A stretch of 64,000 nucleotides of DNA, taken from Cristatella mucedo. Its lineage: Eukaryota > Bryozoa > Phylactolaemata > Cristatellidae. A program made the translations under genes and the position numbers. Shown here piece by piece: positions 33,770 through 46,039 of this stretch (positions within the stretch are counted from its first letter, which is position 1; each line of letters opens with the position of its first letter). The stretch is taken from positions 107,501-171,500 of the forward strand of contig WPIO01000011.1 in NCBI GenBank assembly GCA_009760855.2, read 5' to 3'. Under the pieces are notes generated by a model. That model saw only the letters and a list, made by a program, of their open reading frames with translations. It had not been told where the DNA came from and did not search any database.

Positions 33770-34235
33770 AGCCACCTCAACTGCTCTCCTGACTGCTTTG
33801 CTTCCCACTTTCTCTTTGATGCGTGAGACGAAGTCTGTTGGCTAACGAATGCGTACCTAGAGCCACTTAGGCTGTGAGTTGGCTATACAAAACTCTCCTG
33901 CATAACACCTAATGTAATGTACGTACTGTATCTCCTTCAATAACTCCACAAAGTCATAAAGACCATGTGGGTGTTACGCAGGAGAGTTTTGTATAGCCCA
34001 CTCACAGCCTAAGCGGCTTTCGGTACGCATTCGGTACCCAACAGACTTCGTCTCACGCAAAAAAGAGAAAGTGGAAAGCATAGCAGAGTTATGAGAGCAG
34101 TTGAGGTAGTGAGTAGCATAGAAGTAGCAGTTCAGGACCGCTGAAAAAGATTTGCCATAGTCGGCAGTTGGAGAGTAGATGTCGTTGCATAGTCTTTATG
34201 ACTTTGTGGAGTTACATTCGGAGATACATTACATC
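33770..34235. repeat. LINE B 3' ends arranged as a foldback
   Basis: A plus-strand LINE B end (33770-33909), a minus-strand end (about 33912-34188) and a short plus-strand tail (34190-34235, ending GGAGATACATTACAT) lie side by side. The first two form inverted arms of about 120 bp (33786-33909 and 33969-34090) with a spacer of about 60 bp. Confidence 0.85.
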
Positions 34236-34249
34236 GTCATATCAGCTAG

Positions 34250-35700
34250 GTGACTGATTCTCAAACAGCAACAGGACTTCAAGTAACGTCCTATCAAAAA
34301 TGGGCGGTGTAATGTGGAATACCTGCAGCAGACAAGCCTCACAGAGTTTGGAACAACTGTAAGAGTCTGAGTTTATAGCCCAGATGACCTATAAGTAGTG
34401 GATTTCAGAAGTCGATATTAGACATAGCGAATCCATGGATCAATTTTTCGAGGTTCTCTGTACGGAAGGCAATGCATTATCTAATATTATGGAGCTAAAC
34501 GTTAGCATACACAACTCTGGACCCGATTGGAAAGGTCGCCTTTGAACGGACACAAATATTGCATGCAATTGCTATATAAGATGTGCTGGCTGAGTCGATT
34601 TTGACTGCTGAAATTTCAAACTTCTGAGTCACATTAAGTTTGTCTATAGACAGTAATTTGGTCATATGTTTACCCATTTTGACAATGTTTGCTGCTATCC
34701 AAATGTGGATGTCCGCAATACATGCAAAAAGGTAGGTGAGAGAGATTCGCCTGCCAGATGGCTCCAGTAATCAAATCAAAGGTACGGTTTATGTGTCATT
34801 GGCATTGAAGCACAAGCCTAGACTATTATGAAAGACTACGTCAGCTAGAGCTGCTCGAGAGGGAAAGTATAAAAAATAAAAAAAGGCAAACCAAGTGCAA
34901 AGCCCTGGGTTACGCCATACTTTAATGGTAACTTGGGTCATCGCTTCCCCTTTAAATCAAGGCTCTGGAGAATTAACAATAATAATAATGCACTTGACAA
35001 AGCACCCATAGAGAGCTCAATCTTTTTCTCGGCGCTTTACATTTGCTGCAAGGTTTTCCACTCCTATAAAACCCCAACCATTGAAAAGAGGTGCCAGTGG
35101 CATCCAGAAGAGATAAGAGGTATTTGAGAATGACTTGGAGATTAATAGTAGCAAAAGCTGCAGAAAGATCGAAATGGAAATACGCAGACAAACTTTTTCC
35201 ACTTCTGCATTTCTGAAAAGGTCGTTAATACCTATGGTAATGCTGACTCTGAGGAGTGTTCAGCACTACAATCAAGCGAGAATTAATTTGCAAAGTATGC
35301 AGTTCAATACAAGATCTTAGCTGGTCTTCCACTAATTAGGTCAGAGTCTTTGTCAGTAATGGTAATGAGATTGCGGGGGTGAAACCGCTTAGATTTTCTT
35401 GGTCTAGTGCTGTTTTCTAAATTAGTAGGAAAGCAGCAGCATTGTAAAAAGTGCAGTGACTAGGCTAAGAACATAAATATCAGTCATGCATGACAGCACC
35501 AGATTTAGGCATTGAACAATTAGGATAATAGAAAAAAGGTAAAGAAGGTTACTGGTCTTCGTTGGCTGGGAGATGAGTATCAGGATGAGGTCACTGGTGA
35601 GAGGTTTGAATGCAGACTTTGAGATGGTGCAAGGAATTGGGAAAACGGAGTCTTGCGGAGATGTTGCTGAGAAAGGGAGGTCACATTGGGATACTCTTAA
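34250..35700 (-). mobile_element. diverged CR1-like LINE reverse transcriptase region
   Basis: The minus strand carries blocks equivalent to NRLQLFQTL, MDSLCLISTS (34.3-34.45 kb) and FHFDLSAAFATINLQVILKY (35.1-35.2 kb). It is related to LINE A and B but clearly distinct from both. A short LINE A tail is inserted at 34976-35052. Confidence 0.7.
34976..35052 (-). mobile_element. ultrashort LINE A tail insertion
   Basis: Only the last 75 or so bases of LINE A are present: (ATT)n, the hairpin and CAGCAAATGTAAAGCGCC. They interrupt the reverse transcriptase of the host LINE, whose sequence resumes directly on both sides. Confidence 0.8.
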
Positions 35701-36066
35701 CTTTAAAGATTACAAATTGGCTTACTAATCTCGCTCATCTTCCTTTAGTCTTTCTTGGATAATCTGCATTTACTGACTCAAATCAAAGGACGAATGCTCT
35801 ATGATTAATCTTCAGTGATTTAACACACTCAATGCATACTATTAACAATACATGCACATCTGGCCAAATGCAGATGCGCCTCTCTCAAAAATAGGTCTTC
35901 CATTGAGTTTCAAATAACATCAAGGAATACATCAATAACCCAAAGTACCGTGATACTGCTATTTTAATAAATTCGTCTTACTTGATACATCTACCAGATT
36001 CTTCATAATATCAACCATGCTTGGTGGAGTGTTATAGCAATGCGATTGTTCTAGGTAGATAGCCTG
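35701..36066. other. unassigned DNA
   Basis: No feature was recognised. Confidence 0.35.
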
Positions 36067-36417
36067 ATGTGGCTCAACGAATGCCATTGCCTGGCTAGAC
36101 TAGGCTTTGCTGCACTTACTCAGATAATTATGAATACAAAGTGCGAGCTCGAAAAGCTTAATCATGAATACTTGACCATGGTTGGCGTGCGAAGACTATT
36201 GGAGGTCATACCAATCAATTATAGCCATGGCCATCCCTGGTTTTCAACAGACCATCAGGCTTTCACCGCTACAGAAGAAAATAAACTTGGTTGTAAAAAC
36301 TCAGCCTTCCTAACCAAACCAGTTCAGCACCATACTAAGCTAATGCAGCAGCAATATAGCCAATCTTTTCTGGCTTTTTCTCTGAAAGAATTCCAAAATA
36401 GAAGATTAAATTCTTAG
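36067..36417 (+). CDS. 116-codon open frame of unknown origin
   Basis: The ATG-started frame runs MWLNECHCLARLGFAALTQI to a TAG after EFQNRRLNS. It has a normal amino-acid mix and no similarity to the LINE families. No splice borders or promoter were recognised. It could be a small gene, an exon of a plus-strand gene or chance. Confidence 0.3.
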   Translation: MWLNECHCLARLGFAALTQIIMNTKCELEKLNHEYLTMVGVRRLLEVIPINYSHGHPWFSTDHQAFTATEENKLGCKNSAFLTKPVQHHTKLMQQQYSQSFLAFSLKEFQNRRLNS

Positions 36418-36461
36418 AATAGTTTTTTCCAGAGCCTTCATTCTTAATTCCTTACACTTCA

Positions 36462-36867
36462 TTAATAATAATAATAATACTAATAATCCACTTGATAAAG
36501 CACCCTCAGAGAACTTAATCTCTCTCTAGGCGCTTTACATTTGCTGAAAAGTGAAATGCAATTGAATGGTAAGTAAAATCATGCTTGAAAAACAAACAAA
36601 ATTAATATTATGGTTCGGGGTGACATGCACAGGGTCAGCATGCAAATGTGGTTAGTGGCAGCATGCACAGTGTCAGCACGCATAAGCACATCAAGGACGA
36701 ATCACAGGGACCCACTAAATGCTGTCCTAAATAGGTGCGTTTTTAAGTTCTTTTTAAATGTGGTCAAGTCAGGTGATGTTCTGACCCAAGTCGGGAGGGA
36801 GTTCCAGGCTTTGGGAGCATACGAACTAAATTTACGATCTCCAAAGGATTTGAGGTTTGTACGGTAA
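36462..36867 (-). mobile_element. LINE A 3' end
   Basis: It has the (ATT)n tail, hairpin, 3' UTR and about 45 C-terminal codons (FGDRKFSSYAPKAWNSLPTW). It is well preserved and 5'-truncated. Confidence 0.92.
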
Positions 36868-37129
36868 CCATCACGCTCATGTCTAACATAATCTATAGAG
36901 CAGATTATGGGATCCATTAGTTCCGCCTATAGAAACTTTGAAAACTGCCACATTAGCAGCCTTTCTATTATCGGAGTTGGCTTGTCGCGTCGGGGTTATG
37001 GGATTTGCATCGACAATGAACATTTGAATAGGGTAGGCCATGGATGCCTGCTGCCCTGCTGAATTTACTTAGATAATCAATAATTAGCTTTCCATATAGC
37101 TCAAAACATTTTGAAGAGGTAATTTTAAT

Positions 37130-37500
37130 ACTACTTCTTTAGAATGTGACAACAGAATAAGAGAGCTTAAGAAGCGTGTGCTGAGTATTCACATTGCCAT
37201 TGCCTCCGAGAAACTGGAACGAGTTGAAATTGACTAAGTACATTTTTATACCCGAGCTTTAAACCTAGCATGTAGGTTCCAGTCAAAATGTTAAGCAAGT
37301 TCCGCCAAAGATTAAGAATTACTGCGAGTGTAAAACGACCTTCTCAGGGTTGTCTACTTAGGCAGAGTCACACTGCTAGTTCTGTGGGATCTTTCAGTAG
37401 CCGTTTATAATCTTGGTCAACATATCTTGAAAGCCGGTCGTCTCGCCTAGACATAACAGGAACTGTGTGTATAAGTTAAAGGTCTTATATTAGTAGGTAA
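37130..37500 (+). mobile_element. LINE reverse transcriptase relic
   Basis: The words AGGTTCCAGTCAAAATGTTA and CTTGAAAGCCGGTCGTCTCG match the LINE A palm region (SRFQSGF, LEHLSSRL) in decayed form. Confidence 0.5.
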
Positions 37501-38147
37501 GTTCAGGAGATCACGCATGAATGAGAGAAAACAAGATTATGCAGTTAGCCTTTGATGTATTAGAGTGGTCAAGAATTGAGGTATCTGAGTAAAAGATGAA
37601 GCTAAAAACCTACAAGTTCTTCACGGCCTCGCTTTGTCGTAGTGAATTAGCCTAAAATGTATGTGGTTAAGCTTTATGAAACAGTGCACGTCATGACCAA
37701 TCGTAAAAGCGACATGCGGTTACAAAGCACACTCGTTGACCTGTCTTTATTCGTGTGTGCTTCATTTGCCTGTGCATGATTGAGTGAATGTTACTAACTG
37801 GGTGATCCACTGAGCAGCATCTTCATGCAAAAAAGGCAAGCACACTTGACCACAATGAAATTTTAAGCTGACACATGCATCCTGACAAGAGATTTAAATG
37901 ATACATTGTCATTTAAAATAGTAACAAAAGTCGGGAGTGAGTTTCTGATTGTCTGTGCATGTGCACTGAGGTAAGAATGCCCTGCAGGTAGATAATTTAT
38001 GCGCTAGGAACGGCGATGCAACTTGCAACCGAGACTCGAGTAGTGCGAGAGAACTCGTGAGGAGGTAGGAGGTCGGATAGGTATTCCCTTGCAATCTAGT
38101 GAAACCACAAGTGTGCCAGACATTGAACTTTAAATTAGATAACAGTA
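37501..38147. other. unassigned DNA
   Basis: A minus-strand 88-codon frame at 37909-38175 runs into LINE A sequence and is not convincing as a gene. Confidence 0.3.
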
Positions 38148-38390
38148 AAAATAATAGATTTGATAGAGCACCCACAGATAACTCAATCTCCTTTTAGGCA
38201 CTTGGCATTTGACGCAAAGGAAACACGATCGAATAATGAGCGGTTGCCTGCTCAGGAAACAACAAGCTTAGCATGGTTCGGGGTGACGTGCACAGGGTCA
38301 GCATGCAAATATGGTGATTGGTTGCAGCACCCATAGTGTCAAGACGCATACGTGCCTTAATGTCGAATCACCTAAATGTTCTAACAGAAG
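38148..38390 (-). mobile_element. LINE A tail, diverged
   Basis: Decayed hairpin and 3' UTR words GTGACGTGCACAGGGTCAGC and CATAGTGTCAAGACGCAT. The AT-rich tail is short. Confidence 0.8.
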
Positions 38391-38785
38391 TGCACTGGGG
38401 GCAGCTATCAGGCTAGCCGCGATATTAGCCCTTGCCTTAGCGGGTGTAACTATGTCACCTAGAGCAACCCGTAGCTGGTGGACTAGCCACGAAGCATTGA
38501 GTAGGGGAGGACACATTAGACAACCGGAAGCAGAGCAAGGCGTCAGCTTGACTGCTAGATCCGCTCAGGTTAGAATAGGGCTTGGTTAGACAAAGAGCGG
38601 CCAGGACGTGAACTGACTACTGTACTCCATTAGTCAAAGAGCGAAAGGGTGGCAACAAGCTGGCGGTGGAGCCGTCTAATAAACTAGAGGCAACAGCGAA
38701 TAGGCCGAGGACGGACAACGAGAGCTTGGGTCCGACAAAAATAGCAGCTATGCTCAAGGTCAAGAGGGTAGAGCGAGAGAGAGCG

Positions 38786-38862
<77 letters not shown>

Positions 38863-39404
38863 CGGTAGTCGATCAGAGACTAAGCCTCGAGAGCACGAGA
38901 GTCGAACCTAGGGCGACGAACAGCTAAGTGCACCTTAGTCTGCGCGGATGTATTCAGCCGGCTACTCAGTTAGCTGCTCATATCTTGAGGTGCTGTAGCG
39001 GTCCGATTTCGGGGTCGGGACCGTCGCTAGTGACGTAGAGCGTCTGATAGCTTATTATACTCGGGCTGCGGGAGTTCGTGCAGTTAACTCCGCCGGTCCG
39101 GTGCGCGCCGCGTAAAGTGCTTGTGCCGGCGCGTAACCGCTACTAACAGGCCCATAATAAACTGTTGCTTTTGGCATCCAGTTGTGGCCGCTTGTGTTTT
39201 AGCCGCGCTGCAGCTCTGCACTACACCGTCCACCGGTAGAGAGCCGGGGGACGAGCTTCTACGTGGTAACAGAAGTGCATCGGCTTCCAATATAGCCACA
39301 TGTAGATTTTCAGGTTTCATTAGCCTTTGAAAGTTCTCTAAGGTCTCTAATTCCGCCCACCTATTAGAAATAATCCCCAACGCGGCTAAGTAGCGTACCA
39401 CCCA
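38391..39404 (+). mobile_element. GC-rich LTR-retrotransposon-like debris
   Basis: GC-rich DNA sits between two LINE A copies. TGTAGCGGTCC at about 38994 starts a possible LTR with an inner inverted pair (CGGTCC...GGACCG). AATAAA lies near 39157 and GTGGTAACAGAAG follows near 39263, as in leaders of some Gypsy elements. A (GA)n tract occupies 38771-38859. No capsid or polymerase domain was recognised, so the assignment is tentative. Confidence 0.3.
38771..38859. repeat. (GA)n microsatellite
   Basis: Nearly uninterrupted GA dinucleotides. Confidence 0.97.
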
Positions 39405-40185
39405 TTTTTAATCTTGATATTCCAAAATAAAGTCCGACTACTTTCAGCTAGACAACTTTACTAAAATTCGGGTTGTTAAGACACGGATACCACGTCTAAG
39501 TTGGTACATATTTTGTGACATCCCGTCTCGACTTCTGTAACTCACTGCTTGCTGGTCTACCGGCATGTGCAATCAGGCACTTACAGCTCGTGCAAAACTG
39601 TGCAGCTATGCTTGTCAGAGGCGAGCTGTGCAGTTGCCACATCACACCACTGCTCGCCGACCTGCACTGGCTACCAGTCATGCGAAGCATCCAATTCAAG
39701 GTTTTGTCGCTCACTTTTAGGTCCTTTCATTCTTTGGCTCCAGTCTACTTATCAGATCAACTGTCCCACCAGGCAAGAATTGTATTGCCCGATTTTCTTA
39801 ATCTACATGTTTACCAATAACTCGTAGAAACGTCACATTCTTTGGAGACCGTGCCTTTAGTTCGCATGCTCCAAAAGTCTGGAACTCAGTCATGACTTGC
39901 TTCACGACGTCCCCTGACTAAACCACAGTTAAAAAAAAATAAAAAAACGCTCATATTTAGCACAATATATAGTGGGTCCCTGTGATTCGACATTTATGTG
40001 CTTATGCGTTGTGACACTGGGCATGCTGCCACTGATCGCACTTGCATGCTGACATTGTGCATATCACCCTAACCATGCTGTTTCTGTTGTTTGTTGAGCT
40101 TGTTTCCACTAACCATTCAATCGTGTTATTTGCAGCAAATGTAAAGCGTCTGCAAAGAGATTGAGTTCTCTGATGGCGAAGTGAA
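39405..40185 (+). mobile_element. LINE A 3' half
   Basis: An open stretch ([32 protein letters not shown]) is followed by a frameshifted C-terminus, the 3' UTR and a decayed hairpin. The (ATT)n tail has been lost. Confidence 0.88.
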
Positions 40186-40345
40186 AATCTTCTAGAAAAC
40201 ATTCCGTTAGTTAAGCATGCTATCAAAACCTGGCAATCAGCTCCTAAGGACTTTCCATAAATCTCTGACTCATTGGTGTTTAAAAAATTAAGCTAAAGAT
40301 GTAATAATCCTTTCGAGCATTTACTCGGTCTCAGTGATATGTCCG

Positions 40346-42985
40346 TAATAATGCACTTGATAAAGTGCCCACAGAGAACTTAATCTCTTTCCGGGTGTTT
40401 TACAATTGCGGCAAAGGAAAATGCATTTGAATGGTAAGTAAAATCGTGCTTGAAAAAAATGAATAACATGGTTAGGGGTGACATGCACAGGGTCAGCATG
40501 CAAATGTGATTAGTGGCAGGATGCACAGTGTCAGCACCCATAAGCATATCAATGACGAATCACATGGACCCACTAAATGCTGTCCTAAATTGGTGTGTTT
40601 TTAAGTTCCTTTTAAATGTGGTCAGGTCAGGGAATGTTCTGACGCACGTCAGGAGGGAGTTCCGTGCTTTGGGAGCATACGAACTAAATGCACGGTCTCC
40701 AAAGGATTTAAGGTTTTTACGAGGTATTTCTAGAGTGTTGGATTCCGAAAAGCAGGTGGTAGGATATCTGACAGATAGGCTGGAGCCATAGAATGAAGGG
40801 ACCTAAAATTGAGCGACAAAACCTTGAAGTCAATCCGTTGTTTGACTGGTAGCCTGTGCAAGTCGGCGAGAAGTGGAGTAATTTGGCAACTGTGACTCTC
40901 ACGACAGACAAGCCTAGCTGCTGAGCTTTGCACCAGCTGCCATCGACTGATCGCATATGCTGGTAGGCCAGTAAGCGGTGAGTTGCAAAAGTCGAGACAG
41001 GATGTCACGAATGCAGGGATTAACTGGAACGTGGTATCCTTATCTAAACAAGCCGGAATTTTAGCGATGTTACGGAGCTGAAATAAGGGAGATTTGACGG
41101 TGGAGCTGATATGGTCGTCTAATGAAAGGTCGCTTTGGAATATGACTCTCAGATTTGGAGCTGATGCAACGGGAGATATTCTGGCAGAGCTAATTTTGAG
41201 AGTCAACCTTTCCAATCTCAGAATCAGGCTGGGTTTGCCCATAACTAGTAGGTTAGTTTTATCATCGTTTAGTTTTACAAAATTTGCTGCCATCCATGTG
41301 CTGATGTTATCAATTCATGCGGCAAGTGAGTTTAGAGAAATTGAGATACTCGAGGGCTGGAAGGGATCAAAGCGAATGTACACCTGAGTGTCATCCGCAT
41401 AGAAGTGAAAGCCTAGATCGTGCTTGGCAATCACATCAGCAAGAGGGTGAGTGTAAACCGTGAAAAGAACCGGACCAGGTACGGAGGCCTGAGGTACACC
41501 ATATTTCAGAGGTACTTCAGATGATCTTTGTCCATTCCCGTCAATACTCCTGAGTCTCCCACTGAGATAGGACCTGAACCACTGCCGAGCAGTGCCAGTG
41601 ATGCCCAGGCGAGATGAGAGGTGCTCTAGAAAAACTTTGTGATCGATGGTATCAAAAGCCGCCGAAAGATCAAGGAAAACAAGCAGAGACACTCTACCCA
41701 TGTCTGAATTCCTAAGTAGGTCGTTGTATACCCTAAGCAGTGCTGACTCTGTGGAATGATTAGCTCTAAAGCCAGACCGGAACTTACTAGCAAGGTGTGA
41801 GGTTTCGATATATGAGTTCAGCTGGTCTTCCACGGCCCGTTCCAGTGTCTTTGATAGGAATTGTAGAAGGGAGACTGGGCGGTAGTTGCTTAAGTTCTCT
41901 TGGTCTAGTGTTGCTTTCTTGAGAATATGCCAGACTACAGCTGTTTTGAAAGGTGCTGGGCCATGACCTGAGGCTAATGCCAATTAATGATGTTAGTTTG
42001 GCATGGCCGCAGCAGATCAATGCAACGTAGGAGCAGGAGAGTGGGAATGGGGTCCAGAGGACTTGTTGTCGTCTTTGATTGAGATAAGAACTTTGTGACT
42101 AGATCACTAGTGACCTGCTTAAATGCAAACATTGAGGTGCACCCAGGATCTGAGGAAGAGCATTATTGTGAGGAGGTTGTCACCGCAGGGATGGATTCCC
42201 TGATCTTGTCTATCTTCGGCACAAAGAATCGAGAAGAGCGATCGGCTAGATCATCACTAGGATCATCTGGTAAGGAGCTAATTTGGGAACGGTTGAGGAG
42301 ATGGTTTATTGTCGACATCAACATTTTTGGATTGCGAATCTGTGATTCAACAATGTTACAATAGTAGCTAGACTTGGCCTTTGCTACGATCGATTGGTAC
42401 GACCTACAGTTGTCTTCATATGCCTGTCGGTTGACAGTTAGTCCGGATCTTTTGTATGCTCTTTCAAGCTTTCGTTTATTTGACCTGGCTAGTTTAATGT
42501 CTGTGGTAAACCATAGGCCGTCTGGGCGGCGGCGCACAGTGTGCTTTGTCAGAGGTGCTAACTCGTCGATTGTGTCAGCTAGTGTCGTGTTGCAGCTATC
42601 TACCAACGATGACAGATCGGAGGGAGGACTGAGCAGCATAGGTGAAGCAGATATTCTCGCACGGACAGCATCGATGTCAAGGGTTTTGAGGTTTTGCGAT
42701 TATTAGGTTATTTTAAAGGAGGATGTGGACACACACTGTAGATTGAAAGAGATCTGCATGTGTTCAGAGAAACAGGATTTGGTAATAATTGGCGATGACA
42801 AAGTGCAGTTGTATGAGAAAATCTGTTCGAGTGTGTGACCCTTGATGTGGGTAGGGCCATGCACATGAGCCACAAGAGAAAATGAGTCAGTCAATGCACG
42901 AAATTTGGTGCTGAATGGGTCAGATAAGTTATCAAAGTGAACATTGAAATAACCTATAATGAGGAAGGTCCGTCGTGTTTTTATA
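40346..42985 (-). mobile_element. best-preserved LINE A
   Basis: On the minus strand a 158-codon endonuclease-linker frame at 42163-42639 (DGLWFTTDIKLARS, DNCRSYQSIVAKAKSSYYCN) is followed by 222 open codons of reverse transcriptase at 41315-41983. The latter holds ENLSNYRPVSLLQFLSKTLE, LDLSAAFDTIDHK and the catalytic FYADDTQVYI near 41.39 kb. A further 187 codons cover the thumb and C-terminus at 40730-41293. The [10 protein letters not shown] motif reads GVPQASVPGP. Few frameshifts separate the blocks. The (ATT)n tail is short and the far 5' end is missing. Confidence 0.93.
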
Positions 42986-44395
42986 TGCTGTGCACTGTGA
43001 ATTTAACGATTAACCATATTATGCATTATGTCATTGTGCATGGTAGCACCGAGCACATTTTCCAGCAGCTTTTCTAGCATATATAATGTTCTTCCTAATT
43101 CGTTATGTTTTCAGAGGACTAAGTAGTTCTAATTTATTTTTTCTCAAGCGACATAATCCATCGGGGATTTCATTGTCACTTTATTTACAGTCTAAAGCAA
43201 CCGGTATGGTATTAATCTAATCAAAAATGCTTTACTTAAATTTATGTTAATGCAAGTCATCAACTATTGTTCGCACGTAAAAATTGAGTGGCAAGAAACT
43301 ATTACGACGAATTATCAACAGCATTTTAGAGCAGGTTTGCAAAGAAAGCAGTTGGCTGCATTAGCAGCGAACAAGCTTTGAATGTGACTTATGTTACCTT
43401 TATTCGAGATGTCTTTTTACCCATGAAATGGTATCCAGTGTAACGTTGGGCAGTAGTAGCTTCCTATGCAAGTCTCACTTCCAGATTACAAGTCACAGAG
43501 CTTGGGGTTGGGTTACCATTGTGTATGGGATAGCGGTATAGGCGTACCTCGTTTTGTGATCCTAGTTGCACAGTTGCCATACGGTTTTAGATGACTCCTC
43601 AGATAAGACACATTTTAATCACCCAATTTTTTGCTTGGAATGACGAACGACTAAGCAATAGTGCATTGAAATTAAATTGAGAATTGACCAATACATTATT
43701 TGCTGCTTCTCTACTTGCGTCTAAGCGTAATCGGACTTGTTTGGATGTGCGGCTGTGTAACTAAATTACCATATGATGTAAAACAAAAAAGCTACTAAAA
43801 AGTCATGCAATAAGGATTAGTGGGAATTTTTTATGTTTAAAAACCTTATCGATTCTATTTAGTTCTTCTTTTGCAAGATACGACACATCCGTAAAAATCG
43901 TTTATACTTTGATAGTTTATAAATTAGTGTGACCCTTCATTTTAATAAGTTAAAGTAAACTTCTTTACCTAAAGTAGGAATAACTGCTCCGTTAATCCAT
44001 TTTATGTAGATTCTCAGAGGTTAAATTGAGAGTTAATTTTATCACTGATTAAAATAAGTTTGTTAAATGATGCTATACTGTCCGAGGTCTAGCTCGATTG
44101 TTTGCATGGAGATCCAAACGTCGTTCTTGGGATGTATCACTGTGTAAACATGTTCTTCTCAAAGAATACTCAAAACAAACTCTGCCTAATTAAATGGTTA
44201 TTGAATTTTTTTTATTATTCGAAGAAAGCTTTCACAGTATTCGTTAGTAATACTTTGACGCGTTTGAAAATATCTAAAATATTATTGCTAGAAAAGGCCA
44301 ACCGTAGGCCTACTATAAAATTTCACTAACAAAGTACAAATAAAAATGAACAGCAAATTATATGCATGGAGCTTTAAGGAAATAGTATCTAAGTG
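42986..44395. other. AT-rich unassigned DNA
   Basis: No repeat family or exon was recognised. An open plus-strand frame at 44102-44329 has no supporting signals. Confidence 0.4.
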
Positions 44396-44850
44396 ATGTA
44401 CATTCGTCTGTAATTCAACGAAGTAAGAAAGACTACGTATGAGAAACGCCAAGTATTTTGTTGGTCCACTCAAAGTCCAAGCGGCTTTTTAAAAGCATTC
44501 GGTAGTCAAGACAGTTTATCTCTCTCATCAAAAAGAAAGTTTGAGCAGTTGATATAGTTAGTGGCATTGAAGTAGCAACCCAAGACTGCGGAAAGGAATG
44601 AACCGTAGTTGGCTGCATACGCGTAAATGACATTGTACAACCATATGAGTAATTGATAGAGTTCAAGAATCGTGGAAGTGAGTTGCAGTCAGTGACCCAG
44701 ATAGCAACAGTTTCAGCCGCCAGCATTTTGAGGCCAAGGTACTGAACAGCTATTTTGTCGTCCATTGAGGATCTGCAGACACGAGGAGGCTGTAACAAGC
44801 TCAGCACTGGCTGGTCTATGCAGGAGAAAATCAGTAGCAGGTTCATCGGT
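44396..44850 (-). mobile_element. old LINE B 3' relic
   Basis: SRLDFEWTNKI and LVATSMPL-type blocks plus the tail-like GTAATTCAACGAAGTAAGAA align with LINE B. A 137-codon frame remains by chance. Confidence 0.7.
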
Positions 44851-45299
44851 CAGCGTAAACAAGTAATGTAATCTGTATCCATTAATCGACGCGAGACCAT
44901 CGAAGCTCTTTCAAAGAGGTGACATACTTTCACAGCTCTGAACTGCTTCAACTAGCCATAAGTCTCGCAAATGCATTATAGAGACTTTGTTTGGTGCTGA
45001 TTCCAAATACTTGAGAATATTTAAATCTATGAAGTTCTCGTTGACACAGGACAAAGCTTATACAAAGTTCTCATCGTGCTAATTATGGTAAGATCAGTTA
45101 AATACACTAGCTTGATATTAATGGAGTCTAGTGTCTCGCTAACAAAATAGAATTGCCAATGTTTCTTTCAAAATTTGTGGCAATACAATAAATACCCGAT
45201 ACAGCTAGGAGAAATGTCGTTGGAAAACTCAGTCTCACTAAGATAACAGCCATTCTTACCTAGAAAGTGAGCTTGGTCATCTAATCTTATGTAGTTTCA
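44851..45299. other. unassigned DNA
   Basis: No feature was recognised; it may include further decayed LINE sequence. Confidence 0.3.
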
Positions 45300-45965
45300 G
45301 CTTGAAATACAGTCGTTCTAATCAACTGTGTTCTATCACTATATGGCCATGTCAGCTCCGCAATCAAGTCAGCCTACTTCCTGCAACGTACCGTTTCCTA
45401 AATTCGAGCTTCAAGAACGTGATGTCACAGCCAAGCTGGTCGATGAATATTTGATGTGAATTGAATAATTCAGCAGTAATTACTTGCAGGTATTTCTGCC
45501 TGTAAAATAGGATGCTTACAGACAAGTAGTAGTAAACTCACGTGACACGCCTTCCTGAATCAAATCGTTCGGCTAAATCTCTTACGAAGCACAGATGCTT
45601 TGGAGATTGTGCCGTTATTTAATTTACCCCCCAAGCCTGGAACTCCTTCCCGACTGAGGTTACCACATTACCCGACTTTACGATACTTAAAAAGAAGCTA
45701 ACAAAACATTCATTTATCTTATCAATTTTGGGTCCATATGATTTGTCTTTTGTGTGATTATGCATACTGAGACTGTGCATTTTGCCTCTCACAGTATTTT
45801 CCAGCTCACCCTGGGCATGTCTCCTTTCACCATGTTAAGCTCTTTGACTTTGAGCATGATGCCATCAACGATCTGATCATGCTTCCTTTACAGCATACGT
45901 AAATTGCCTTGAAATATATTAGATTCTTTAAGTGTGCTATACAAATGTCATTATGTTAATATTAA
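45300..45965 (+). mobile_element. old LINE A 3' half
   Basis: Decayed blocks TCAGCTCCGCAATCAAGTCA, CCCAAGCCTGGAACTCCTTC and the terminal TTTAAGTGTGCTATACAAAT can be lined up with LINE A in order. No long frame survives. Confidence 0.75.
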
Positions 45966-46039
45966 CCTATGCATAAATGTTTTCCCTTCTTAATTCTCGT
46001 GATTAATTGTCATTTCACGACGGCCAGGTGATTTTTGCT

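Noticed and set aside
39084-39401. Minus-strand 105-codon frame as a gene
   Set aside because: It lies across the GC-rich LTR-like segment. The reading (LGIISNRWAELETLENFQRL) is attractive but has no start, splice or family support.
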